This document shows positions 1 to 10,361 of a stretch of DNA of 64,000 nt, one piece after another (position 1 is the first letter of the stretch; each line of letters opens with the position of its first letter). This stretch comes from Tipula vernalis. Lineage: Eukaryota; Arthropoda; Insecta; Diptera; Tipulidae. The notes beneath the pieces were generated by a model that had not been told where the DNA came from, searched no databases, and was given only the letters and a program-made list of their open reading frames with translations. The stretch is taken from positions 134,519,241-134,583,240 of the forward strand of contig OY282559.1 in assembly GCA_958295665.1 (NCBI GenBank), given 5' to 3'. Both the position numbers and the translations under genes were made by a program.

Positions 1-351
1 TTATCTTTCAAAAATAACACGGTACTCTTGTCAGTTGAAAGAATTTTGAGATTAACAGACGTGACTTTTCATTCAGAAAATTTCAAAACATTAACCGATG
101 TTTTAATTCAAATCGGTTATCTGAGAGGTATTAGAAAGGCTATCGATAAAAATAGCAATTCGGGAAATATTTTGGAAAATACGCGCGAAAATCCAAATTT
201 AGTGGTTGAAAATAATCGAAAATTGTTCATTTTGGTTTCTTATGTTATAAGTTTTTTCGAAAAAAAGAAAATTATTTTACAAAATTGGGATATACAACTT
301 TTTGGTAGGGCCTTTCAAAGTTTGGATATGGTTTCCACAAATTTCCTATAG
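1..351 (+). pseudogene. Penelope-like element fragment (RT C-terminal/linker region)
   Basis: The frame is open from the left window edge to a stop at 349-351, so the gene begins outside the window. The readable protein has the pattern I associate with the region between the reverse transcriptase and the GIY-YIG endonuclease of Penelope-like retroelements: a FHSENFKTLTDVLIQIGY stretch, then a LFILVSYV stretch and LQNWDIQLFGRAFQSLD. The GIY-YIG domain that should follow is not readable after the stop, so the copy is truncated or decayed at its 3' side. Family assignment rests on remembered motif shape. An unrelated retroelement is possible but less likely. Confidence 0.5.
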
Positions 352-1589
352 AGTTACAATTAATTAAAATCAATTAATTTTGGAAACCTTTTATTTCAAG
401 AAACACCAAAATTCGTTTCAACAATTAAATGCCAGGAAGTTCCCAAATTTTTATTAAATTATTACGATTCGATAGCATATTATAAATGGCCTTTGTATTT
501 ACATTTTAAATAAATCTTACTTTGTAATTGTATAACTTACTGAGTATTTTCCAATTTTCTAATTCTGCCCTAGTTATGTACGTTACGAAAACATTCGATA
601 TCAAAAAATTTTCATTTAAATTATTTTATAAATTGAACTGAATGAGATAGTAAAAAAAAATTAAGCTTCAAAAAATAATATTATATAAGTAAAGCTTGTT
701 AAATAACTGGATTAATAGTAGTTGCTTATAATTCCGTTCCTAATTTAAAAAATATGATAAATCATTCTGCACAGCGATATAAATAAAAAAAAAAAGCGTT
801 GCGCGACAAACTCGTTGAACTTAATCTTACCACACTCATTTCTTAAGGCTGGTTGATACCACGTTTGTTAAGCTGCTTGTTATTAAAATGTTTTCTAACT
901 ATTTTTCCACTTCTTAACCTCTTTAAATAGAACCTGTACTACCTTAAAAGTCTAACATTATAGGAATGACATGTTTTTTTTATGGTACTCGTATCACGAA
1001 GCTTTACTGGGCGTTGCCCATAATGCTAGCAAAGTACGCTAGCACAGTGACATTATGATTGGGATAGGAAGTGTTCTCTATCATTAAAGCGCGTATTTTT
1101 AAAAAAAGATAAATCGCAATCCATCTACAGTTTTCGAAAATCCACTGATTTAGCCGAGGTTCCTTTTGGTAATTTTATACGTGGGTTTTTTGTGTCGTAA
1201 TTTTGAACGAAGCTAAAACTGGCGATTTTCGAATTAAATTTTCGAATTAATAACTGCTTGCTGGGACATTAGTTATTTTTTTTTTGTTTGTTTTATACCA
1301 TTGACAGACAAAAACATTATCGCAATCATCTCAGATCGCGATTTCATATTCATTTAAAAAATGACCGCAAAGTAAAATAATTCTTTCTCCTTTAAGTTTT
1401 CTGTCTTTTTTTGTATTTCATATTCATCGAGTTTCAAACTCTAGATTACGATAATCATGTTATGAAACGCAGCAAGCCTAAAAGCATTTAAATCGTGTTG
1501 TCACATAGCCTTAAAAAAATATGTTTTTAATAAATATCGTGATTTGTGGCATTCGTGTACAAGAAATAAATGAAATGAAAAACGAGTTG
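352..1589. other. AT-rich DNA without recognised gene
   Basis: No supported coding region. A short imperfect palindrome with two GCTAGC sites lies near 1027-1042. The rest is unique-looking AT-rich DNA. Confidence 0.5.
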
Positions 1590-1843
1590 TGCACGTAATA
1601 TGCGATATAGTAAGCGATAATATGCGTGAAAAGGTTCTACATCTTCTCGGAGGATGCTGGTCAACGAACTCCTTTTTTAGAAAACTGGAATCGGCGACGT
1701 AACTCTTCCTTATTGTAAAACTCCACGTCTATTCTTTCGTGAAATGCTTTAGGACGCTTAGATCGTATCGACAATATTATCCCGTAATCGGATTCACCAG
1801 ACTCTAATGACGAAGACAAAGATTCATTAAATATATTTTCCAT
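1590..1843 (-). pseudogene. PIF/Harbinger-type transposase N-terminal fragment
   Basis: Reading down from the ATG at 1841-1843, a short acidic leader is followed by FYNKEELRRRFQFSKKGVR. This is the F-x-RRF-x-FSK pattern that opens many HARBI1-like DDE transposases. A stop follows at 1661-1663. In the neighbouring frame the sequence continues as LTSILREDVEPF, which also fits the family, so one small frameshift separates the two parts. The DDE catalytic core is absent. This is a decayed 5' fragment with no terminal repeats seen. Confidence is moderate because the fragment is short. Confidence 0.45.
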
Positions 1844-2460
1844 TTTTAACTTAAATTTTGAAAAATTTAAATTTGCAATTCATTATATATATATACGTAT
1901 GTATGTGTAATTAGTTTTGGATTGATTCAGTGGAGTTATCTTCGTTTAAAATACGAAAGAGATTGATGATTGAGGGGAATTGCGGTGACCACCCCTCTTT
2001 AACCACCTTTGAAAGAAACAGCAGATAAGAATTTGATGCAAATTGCAACACTAAATAGTTAGCTTTCTTAATAGCAATTAAATAAAGATTATTGTTGTTG
2101 TTTAGCGGAAGTATCAAAGTAAGTTATTTTGAAACTGATCAACAAAAGTTGAACAGCACTCACAATTTGAGGATTGAATTGCTTTGGCTGCAAGACTTAA
2201 TGTTTGTCCAACTTGCAATTACAGTAAATCTGTGCATCGGCCGAAATTTTTAACGGCAGCTACAGTTTTTGGGCACTACTTTTATATAAAAAAGGTATTA
2301 AAAAAAATTAAGTACAATTCAACTCAGTTTAGTACAATATCATTTCAATTTTCAGTACAATTCAAAAATTCCATTTTCCATCACTGATGTAGGGGAATAT
2401 TTTTCAAATAAATATCAAAAATTAGTACTAAAAAATATTTATCACAGGTTTCGGAAACAT
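1844..2460. other. AT-rich DNA without recognised gene
   Basis: No supported coding sequence. It contains a short (TA)n/(GTAT)n tract around 1886-1905 and leads into the 89-bp repeat that opens the next LINE. Confidence 0.45.
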
Positions 2461-2549
2461 AGCATAGCGATATTCAATTTCTCAATTACATAGAGCGTAA
2501 GAGCAATTGCTTTCGCTTGAAAAACTGTGCAGTGCTTACCAAGGCAGTT
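2461..2549 (+). repeat. 89-bp direct repeat, upstream copy
   Basis: Matches 6219-6307 at 86 of 89 positions by eye, in the same orientation. It lies about 200 bp upstream of ORF1, in the 5' leader of the Jockey-clade element. Confidence 0.9.
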
Positions 2550-2745
2550 GGTAAGCCCTAAACCAGGAAAACAACAACAAAGAAACGGAATGTGCTAACT
2601 TAATTGAGTACCAAACCGACGAGGAAGATTAGATTTAGAAAGAGAGACCAATTGGATAATGAAAAAGTCAAAAAGGGCTCTAAAAAAACAATAAACATAG
2701 GAAGTAAATTCTTCTAGTAAAAGGAAAGCTGAGTCGTCCCCAAAA

Positions 2746-3735
2746 ATGAACACTAATAAATTTAGCGTTATTCAAGCGCTAATGAAAGAAGTGACAGAAA
2801 AGGAGTATAAGCTTGTGCCGCTAAACAACAACGTCTGGAGGGTAAATATGCCTGATCCAGATGATTATAGAAAACTTTCAACTGTATTGAATGATGAAGG
2901 CCTCCAATGGTATACATATGAAGACAAAAATACCAGACCCATTAGAGTAGTTGCTAGGGGTCTACATCAAACATGCACACCAGATGAGATAATTGAAGAC
3001 CTCAAAAGAAAAAAATTAATGATCTTAGATGCAGTTAATATGTGTAAAACTGAAAGGAAGTCTACCGGCAAAGAAGGGAGTATTGTTAATAAAATAAAGT
3101 TACCACTATTCACTCTGACCTTTGCAAACTAAGAGAAAATTGAGACATATTCAACATTAGGAACATCTTGGGAATGGTTGTCCGAATGGAGCCATTGAAA
3201 AAGGCAACAGGGATCATACCACAATGCAAAAAGTGTCAGGCATACAACCACACGCAAAAATACTGCAATCGTGAAATCAGATGCGTAAAATGTGCGGGAA
3301 AGCATGACACTAAAGAATGCGTGATAGATAAGAACACTCCAGTAAAATGTGCTAACTGCCAAGGAACCCATCCTGCTAGCTATAGCCAAAACACTGCAAA
3401 ACATGCGAAATAGGACAAACAAAAAACAGCCAAAGAGAGCAACGAAAGAAAAAGAAATCCCGACAAAAACTGTCACTACGTTCCATAGTGCAAGACACAA
3501 GCAGCAAGACAAGGACTACCTGGTCCTACAGATCAAAATTTTGGAATTCAACAAGCTATGACAACAATGCAAAACACCTTAAATGCTATTGTCAATCGCC
3601 TTTCTAAAATAGAAGAAAATATAGAGTTTCTTAACAAGAGACAAGTTAATCTTGAACAACAAGTAGGACATCGAGAAAAAATTAAGGAGATTTCTAGCAT
3701 AAAGTTGCTATATCTTCTGATCCTTCACTCCAAAT
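2746..3735 (+). pseudogene. Jockey-clade ORF1 (Gag-like RNA-binding protein), frameshifted
   Basis: The first section (2746-3132) contains a domain like PRE_C2HC, with the core WYTYEDKNTRPIRVVARGL. This domain accompanies zinc knuckles in Jockey-type Gag proteins. After a frameshift near 3132 the frame continues with ILGMVVRMEPLKKATGIIPQ and knuckles CKKCQAYNHTQKYC and CVKCAGKHDTKEC. A third knuckle begins CANCQGTH but loses its last cysteine at another frameshift near 3370. A helical, coiled-coil-like tail (LSKIEENIEFLNKRQVNLEQ) follows to about 3735. The protein would bind element RNA and form ribonucleoprotein particles. It cannot be made from this copy. Confidence 0.85.
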
Positions 3736-3747
3736 AAAATTAACAAA

Positions 3748-6191
3748 ACACTAAGAATATTAACCTGGAATGCTAATGGACTTCTACAGCATCTTCCAGA
3801 GCTAGAAATCTTTTTGAATACAGAAAAAATTGATATATGCTTAATAGCAGAGAGCCATTTCACTAGAAAGTCTTATGCAAAAATAACAGGTTACTCTTGT
3901 TACCAATCTATACATCCAGCAGAAAGAGCTAGGGGTGGAGCAACAATATTTATCAGAAAAAACATCAAACACTTCGAAGATGTCAAACTCGAAATAAAGA
4001 CAACATACGCATTGGGGTTCGAGACTAATATCACCTAAAGGTAGAGAACTATTAGAAGCTGGACATCAAATAAATTGCGAATTTCATTCAAGTGGTATTC
4101 CTACTTACTGGCCAACGGATATAAACAAAATACCAGAAGTGATTGACTTTTTCATAGCCAAAGGTATTTCAGAAAACTATATCCACATCGAAAATAATGA
4201 AGGGTTATGCTCGGATCATTCTCCAATCATACTTACGATCAGTGAAACAATAATTGAAAAAGAAAAGCCACCAAGGTTAACAAGCGGAAAGACCAATTGG
4301 GGAAAATTCGCATTGTTAATTGAGGAAAGTATTGATCTTCAAGTCCCAATCAAAAACCGAACCCAACTTGAAAGAGAAGTAGAGTTGCTCATAAACAATA
4401 TTCAGACCGCAGCATGGGAAAGCACTCGCCCTGCCAAAAATAAACCTCACAAGAATGAAACATATACACAGGAAATAAGGAATCTGGTCAGAGAAAAGAG
4501 GAAAGCTCGCAAAATCTGGCATACAAATCGAGCACCGGAGAGCAAAACTATCTTCAATCAGCTCAAAAACAAGCTGCAGAAGTTAATACAAGAAACCAAA
4601 GCGGTAAGCTTTAACAAATATTTAATAAATCTTTTTGGCCACAAAGAAAGTGATTACTCTTTACGGAAAGCTACAAAGGGACTAAAGAGACTAAAAGAGC
4701 AGGTGCTGCCGAAAACCCCAAATATAAAGCTGATCTTTTTGCTGAACATCTGGAAGAGACGTTCCAACCTTTGACTAGACAAACAGCAGATGAAAATACC
4801 TTTCTAATGCAAAAAGAAGATGAGTTAGACATACAACCAGTTACAATGAAAGAACTCAAAAATGAAATCAAACATAACCTAAATGCAAAAAAGGCTCCTG
4901 TACAGGAAAAGTTATTAAAAATTTGCCAGGAAAATATCTTAAGAAGTTGCTACACATAATTAACGCAGCTTTTAGAATGAAATATGTTCCTCAGCAGTGG
5001 AAAATAGCAGAAGTTATTATGATACCTAAGCCTAATAAGCCACCTAATGAGAAAACGTCATACAGACCCTATATCTGTATTACCATCATTGTCCAAACTC
5101 TTCGAAAAATTACTCCTCAAAAGGATGAGACCTCTGATTGAAGCAAGACACCTGTTACCATCGCATCAATTTGGTTTCAGAGAGAAACACTCCACCATAG
5201 AGAAGGTACACAGAGTCACTAACATGATTGAGAAGACGCTTGAAAACAAAAAGATATGTTCTGGAGTTATCCTTGATGTTGCCCAGGCCTTTGAACGAGT
5301 CTGGCATCGAGGACTGGAATATAAATTACATCGCAACCTTCCTAAGCAGTTCTATGAGATATTAAAATCATACAATGAAGGGAGATATTTCAGAGTGAAA
5401 TATGAAGGAGAGTTCTCATCACTCAAGAGAATTAAAGCAGGCGTACCACAAGGGAGCGTGCTCGGACCAGCCTGGTATTTGCTTTATACGAGAGACATAC
5501 CTATTACTGGACAAACAGATATTGCAACGTTTGCGGATGATACAGCAATCTTGGCGGTTGGAAGTACAATCGAAGAAACAACCAGCACTGGACAAAAAAA
5601 TGGAGATTAAAATTGAATGAGCTAAAATCAATTCACACAACATTCACTTACCTAAAAGTTGATCACTTAACTATCTACATAAATAGGCAGGAAATACCAC
5701 ATGCGAACACGGCAAAATACCTAGGTATGACGCTTGACGCTAAGTTAAAATGGAAAGAGCATGTCAAGAAAAAAAGGCAATAATTGGATATAAAGTTCAG
5801 AAAAATGTACTGGCTCATTGGAAGAAATAGTGAGCTTACCATTCATAATAAGCTGCTTTTATACAGGCAAATACTTAAACCTGTGTGGACCTATGGCATC
5901 CGGCTCTGGGGATGCACAAAGAAAACGAACGTTAAAATTATACAAATGTTCCAGAACAAAGTACTGCGATGCACTGTTAATGCACCTTGGTATATTAGAA
6001 ACGATGATCTACATAGGGATCTAAAGATGGAAGCCGTCAACGAAGAAATCACAAAAAATGCTAAAAAATATATCCAGCGTTTACAACTCCATGAAAACAC
6101 GGATATTCAACATATTGTCAACGACGTCGACAGCGCAGTGACAAGACGGCTAAAGAGAACGAAGCCGCTTGATTTAGTTCCTGAGGACTGA
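3748..6191 (+). pseudogene. Jockey-clade ORF2 (endonuclease-reverse transcriptase), broken
   Basis: The endonuclease opens with LRILTWNANGL at about 3757. At about 4015 the middle of the domain is missing: the first half runs directly into the late part (SPKGRELLEAGH, then SDHSPI near 4214). The linker runs to about 4900. The reverse transcriptase shows PLASHQ-like and fingers motifs, AGVPQGSVLGPAWYLLY near 5440, and the catalytic FADD at 5530-5541. The C-terminal part ends with LKRTKPLDLVPED at 6191. Stops or frameshifts occur near 4038, 4774, 4959, 5141 and 5610. The normal product nicks target DNA and primes reverse transcription there. The endonuclease deletion alone would inactivate it. 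Confidence 0.88.
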
Positions 6192-6218
6192 AAGGACACA
6201 GCCTTAGTCAAAGAACAA

Positions 6219-6307
6219 AGCATAGCGATATTCAATTTCTCAATTACATAGAGGGTAAGAGGAATTGCTTCCGCTTGAAAAACTGTGCAGTGCTTACCAA
6301 GGCAGTT
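6219..6307 (+). repeat. 89-bp direct repeat, downstream copy
   Basis: The second copy lies just after the ORF2 stop and differs from 2461-2549 at about three positions. It occupies the 3' UTR position of the LINE. Confidence 0.9.
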
Positions 6308-6350
6308 TGATAAATTCAGATCAAGCGAAGGGCTGAACATCCTATAATCG

Positions 6351-6722
6351 AAGTATTATCCGAGCGAGAGCCGTCAGGAAAGAAGGCTATCGACTCAGAC
6401 AAGTTCTCAATAAAATCCAGTGATCTTTCGAAGGGAGTACCACAAAGGCTTCCTCTCGAAGGGAAGTAACTACTTTTTATATTTAAAATTTACATCTTCT
6501 ACAAGAAATATCCTTTGCTACAAAAGTTGTACGCGTAAAACCGGCTTAGTTTAAATTTTTTTTGTTTTACGTAATGTCATGTTGAAATACAGTTTGGAGT
6601 TAAACGTTTCGAAGAGGACATGTTTTGTGTAAATTTCAATAGCACAAATCTAGATGCCCGTTACTCCTAAATATTTACGTATATTAGAACAATATAATTA
6701 TTGGTGAATATTTTTCAGGTGA
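6351..6722 (+). other. LINE tail with possible second RT remnant
   Basis: Around 6400-6500 one frame reads SSDLSKGVPQRLPLEGK and then LLFIFKIYIF. This resembles the G-VPQGS-PL / LLF-IYI block of a reverse transcriptase, with damage. It is too short to classify and may be part of the preceding element or a separate relic. The rest shows nothing. Confidence 0.25.
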
Positions 6723-6734
6723 AATATTGCACAG

Positions 6735-6998
6735 GCAACGTTTTATTCGATTCGTTGTTGTTGGACAAGTTACGGCCAAATTGAAGAAGATGAAATTTGT
6801 CTTGAAGCAAATCGTTTACAAAACCGTGAATCACGAGCGGCTGAAACGCTTTATCAACGTCAAATTTCTCTTGAACTATATCTGCGTATTAGTCTTCGTG
6901 TATTAACATATACATATTCTCATATTCAATTGTTGCTGGAAAATTATGAAATTAACGTACCGTTAGCGACGCGCATTTATACTGCTAAATCCGGCTAA
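6735..6998 (+). CDS. Unrecognised open segment, possible terminal exon
   Basis: One frame is open from 6723 to a TAA at 6996-6998, with codon use richer in G and C than its flanks. A pyrimidine stretch ending TTTTTCAG lies at 6711-6718 and another AG at 6733-6734. Only the second acceptor keeps this frame open, because the first would read a TGA at 6720-6722. The peptide is charged and helical, with IEEDEICLEANRLQNRESRA in the first half and a leucine-rich second half ending YTAKSG. I do not recognise the protein. It could be a host last exon or a piece of an unknown element. Confidence 0.28.
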   Translation, partial: ATFYSIRCCWTSYGQIEEDEICLEANRLQNRESRAAETLYQRQISLELYLRISLRVLTYTYSHIQLLLENYEINVPLATRIYTAKSG

Positions 6999-7798
6999 AT
7001 CCAACATGAGTCACCCTGAGGAACGGACTTCGTGTTTTGCACATTTTGAGCGACAATCGCTAATGTGTTGCATTCCTGACCTTGTGTGAACCTGATTTGT
7101 ACGATCTCTTATCTCATTGGGATCACCCAAACAGGTAAGCAGTTTGAAATTGTGCGTCAATAACCTAAAACTAACGGACCATTTTCTTCGCGACCATCCG
7201 ATTCGCCGAGTTCTACAAATTTTTTAAAAGCGATCAACATCCGGACAAGTACAATGTTGCTGAACTAAGACGCTTTTCAATAGATTGTAATTTTGGCCAA
7301 TCACTGGACCATACGGTTGAGAATAGATTAGTCTGTGCCCCGTGACGGAAGACTGCACCGAATACTGCTTGGTGATAAAAACTTTACCTTGCAGAAGGTG
7401 ATTGGCCAATCAACCTCCGTAGAAACGCGTCAAAAATCAATTGGAAATTCGCCATCCAGAAAGTATAAAAAGTATACAGAAAAACCAGCAACATTCAGCG
7501 CAACAATTTCAACAACCTAAGCCTCACCGTAATGCCGTAAGAGAACCCGACAACTCGCTAAGATCTCGAGGAAATCTTCCAATCTTTTCCCAGACGAACG
7601 GTTGATGAAAATATATCGTCAGAGCTAAATATAAAGACAACGCTATCGCCGAAAGAAGAGTTCAAAGAACCAAGCCGACGGATCTGGTGAACTTGATCAT
7701 CGGCATACCTCTTCCTACAGTACCTATTTACTATTCAGAAGAAGTATCTGATCGATATTATGGGAATTAATCAAAGGAAATTTTACACTTTCTGAAAT
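6999..7798. other. Unassigned region, possible Gag-like debris
   Basis: Short open stretches occur in several frames (for example MSHPEERTSCFAHFERQ near 7006), and 7100-7700 looks coding-derived, but I cannot name a family. No terminal repeats were found. Confidence 0.3.
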
Positions 7799-9090
7799 TC
7801 ACCAAATCTTCACGAGTGCTGGTTCCAAAACTGCACCCATCATCCAGTCCTCCCTGGATGGGATCCTAGTCCGGAACTTTGTGTCGAAAGATAGTGACGG
7901 GACAGTATAGTCGGTGGTGTTTTGAATTTGTTTGTTGCACAAAATAGATGAGTGCCCTGTATTGTTGAAGGTCCACATTAAGATGGATTTTAGCCGTATG
8001 ACAGTACAAACTGCCAACTGTTGACCCAAGATATCTAGAGGAGTCAAAAATACCAGCAGAGTCTCTAGTGCCTGAGTGGATATGCTCCTCAGTGCACCAC
8101 TGATCCACAGAGAGATTGTTCTCTGAACTTTTGCCAACAGCTTTTGGTTGACAGTTCTGTCCAGAGCAGGCCACCAGACTATTACCCCATACAAGAGTAT
8201 GGGTCTGACTACTGCGGTATAAAGCCAATGTACGATGCGGGGCTCCAGCCTCCATCCTTTCCCAATGGCATTTTTGCATGAGTATAACGCTACCGAAGCT
8301 TTCTTTACCCTTTCCAGAATATTGGGTTTCCAATATAATTTTCTATCCAAAATGAGACCCAGAAACTTCGCTTCAACTGTAAAAGTCAAGCTGAACCCAT
8401 TTAAAGTGGGAGGATCGATGTGAGGAAATTTATATTTCCTAGAGACGAGAACCAATTCGGTTTTGTGTGGGTTCACATTCAACCCACAGCCATTGGCCCA
8501 TAATGAAAGAGTGCCCAGGGCATTTTGCATAAGCTCACTAAGGTTGCCGGGATATTTACCACGGACACCAATAGCAACATCATCCGCATAGGCAACCACC
8601 TTGAAGCTACCGTCCTCCAGTCTCAGCAACAGGTCATTTATAACCAAGTTCCAAAGTAACGGGGACAGTACGTCACCCTGCGGCGTACCTCTGCTTGCAA
8701 ATCTTCTGACGGAGGATCCTCCAAAACTGGCATTTATGATGCTGCCTCTTAGCATCTGATCTATCCAGTCCTTGAGTAGTTCATTCACTCCCAGAACTGT
8801 GCCCGAGTTATAGACCCTGGAAGCACATTGTTAAAGGCCCCCTCAATATCCAAGAAGGTTACCATTGCGTAGTCTCTGTATTCGAAAGATTTTTCAATGA
8901 AAAATACAAAAGAATGAAGAGCAGTCTCTACAGATCTCCCCTTGCAATAGGCATGTTGAGATTTAGACAGCTTTTCCGACACAATCGTGCCTCTAATATG
9001 AGCTTCTATTTGTCTTTCCAGTGTTTTAAAAAGGAAGGAAGACAAGCTAATCGGTCTAAGGTCTTTGGGACGATGTACCTAACTTTAACA
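7799..9090 (-). pseudogene. LOA/I-type LINE reverse transcriptase, truncated at both ends
   Basis: Read on the minus strand, the frame begins in the RT N-terminal region (DLRPISLSSFLFKTLE near 9060). It continues through SQHAYCKGRSVETALHSF and FLDIEGAFNNV, then shifts frame near 8787. It resumes with GTPQGDVLSPLLWNLVINDL and the catalytic box AYADDVAIGV (YADD at about 8579-8590). The thumb and connection run down to 7799. The pattern QHAY-KGRS-ETALH plus LDIEGAFNN is typical of LOA and related I-superfamily LINEs. The endonuclease and the RNase H expected downstream are both missing. The closest relative in the window is the copy at 34976-37860. Confidence 0.88.
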
Positions 9091-9600
9091 AAATTCGACA
9101 AAAGGCAATTAACTAACAATTTAAAATTACCTGATTCAAGTGCAATGCTGACTATTCATGAGACTCTAGGTTTAACGTCCGATAGCGTAATTTGTGTCCG
9201 ACTGTCTGAGAAATAAATTAAGCTTTCGATAGCTTACCACATACTATAGTGGCATTAACCAGATAGACACACAAATTTAACTACTATTCACCAATTGAAG
9301 GAGACTAACTGCTTTCTTTACTAAAAATCAACATAACCTCCTTCATGTCATCGTTAAATCTGTATCCAGAACCAATCAGAATCCAGAACATTAGGAATCA
9401 GTCATTCTATTTCCAAAATGTAAATAAAATGTATTCGAAAGCAGCTCAATTTTGCAATTTTGTGTAAAAAACACTCTTTCCGGTTTATATAATCTGTGGA
9501 AAATGATTTAACAAAAGGATCCTGAATTTTGAATTCTTTCCAAGTTAATATGTGGTTTATAGGTGTGACCGCTAAACGCTAACAAGTACTAAATAATCTG
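9091..9600. other. No recognised gene
   Basis: AT-rich spacer between two LINE fragments. Nothing supported is seen on either strand. Confidence 0.4.
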
Positions 9601-10361
9601 GTGGAGGAGTACTCAGCGGTTGATGCATCATTAACTAATGAGTTAATTAAAATATTCAACCTGTCCATCGAGCAATTATGTGTTAAAATCGCAATCAATA
9701 AAAAGTCAATTTTTATCTACGTTGTATATGTTCTGTCTGGCTCACCGATATCGTTTTACACTGCCTACTGCGACACAATAATGGAAATCAACAATGTTGC
9801 TAATTCAACTGACACCATATTAGCTGGTAATATGACGAAAAAATAGAGGCAGTTCGAAAATAGAGTGTCTGGGCTGAATTTTAGACCTGATTTTTACAGA
9901 TGAACACCATTCGTTATTAAGATATTAACCACAAAGCCCTAGAATAATTTTTGAAAGCAACGGCGTAATGTTATTGATAATCATCAAAACCGCAACCCCT
10001 ATTACAACTTTAGAAAAGCCGACACAATAAACCTTCATCTAAGCAGCAGCAACATAGATGTTAACGTGGAGAAATTCTACAAAATTGTATTTAAGGGCCT
10101 AGAACTATTTGTTCCTACTGATGTGGCCAAAACGAACAAATATCAACTATGGTACAGCGATTAACTTAATAATCTTAACAACAAGAAAAACAAAGCTTAT
10201 AAAGAAAATTTCAAATTCTATTCCGAAGAAAGCCAACAGAAATTCACTTCGTGTAATCAAAATTTCGAAAGTCACTTTAAGATAAAGTTTAAGAGTTTGG
10301 CCATAAATGGAAAAATAAGAAACGATCCAAAACCTTTTGGAGATTTAAAAAAAAAATATAA
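9601..10361 (+). pseudogene. LINE endonuclease-linker fragment (5' half of a split element)
   Basis: The frame shows late endonuclease motifs (IYVVYVLSGSPISFY, then DTILAGNMTKK, a damaged form of the ILxGDFN block). The linker of Jockey/CR1-like LINEs follows: VEKFYKIVFKGLELFVPT, KYQLWYSD and LNNLNNKKNKAYKE, ending near DPKPFGDLKKKY. Stops and a frameshift near 9843-9960 make it dead. The frame ends abruptly where the CAACTC-type repeat begins. The next expected part of the same protein region is found at 12322-12660 in the same orientation, so I read this as one LINE split by an insertion. Confidence 0.7.

Larger units (their letters stand above)
2461..6350 (+). mobile_element. Jockey-clade non-LTR retrotransposon, decayed
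   Basis: The order is that of a Jockey-clade LINE: a 5' leader, ORF1 with a PRE/C2HC-type domain and zinc knuckles, ORF2 with apurinic-like endonuclease and reverse transcriptase, and an ORF2 end of the form RRLKRTKPLDLV. All parts are on the plus strand in the right order, but several frameshifts and a deletion in the endonuclease break both ORFs, so the copy is dead. An 89-bp sequence occurs at 2461-2549 and again at 6219-6307 in the same orientation, which LINEs normally lack. The 3' limit is uncertain because no long poly(A) is visible. Confidence 0.88.

Noticed and set aside
3129..3512. Minus-strand 127-codon frame opposite Jockey ORF1
   Set aside because: It is the shadow of the zinc-knuckle region on the other strand.
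4016..4026. GGGGTTCGAGACT as a tRNA B-box
   Set aside because: It lies within LINE coding sequence with no cloverleaf or A-box. No tRNA or rRNA gene was found in the window.
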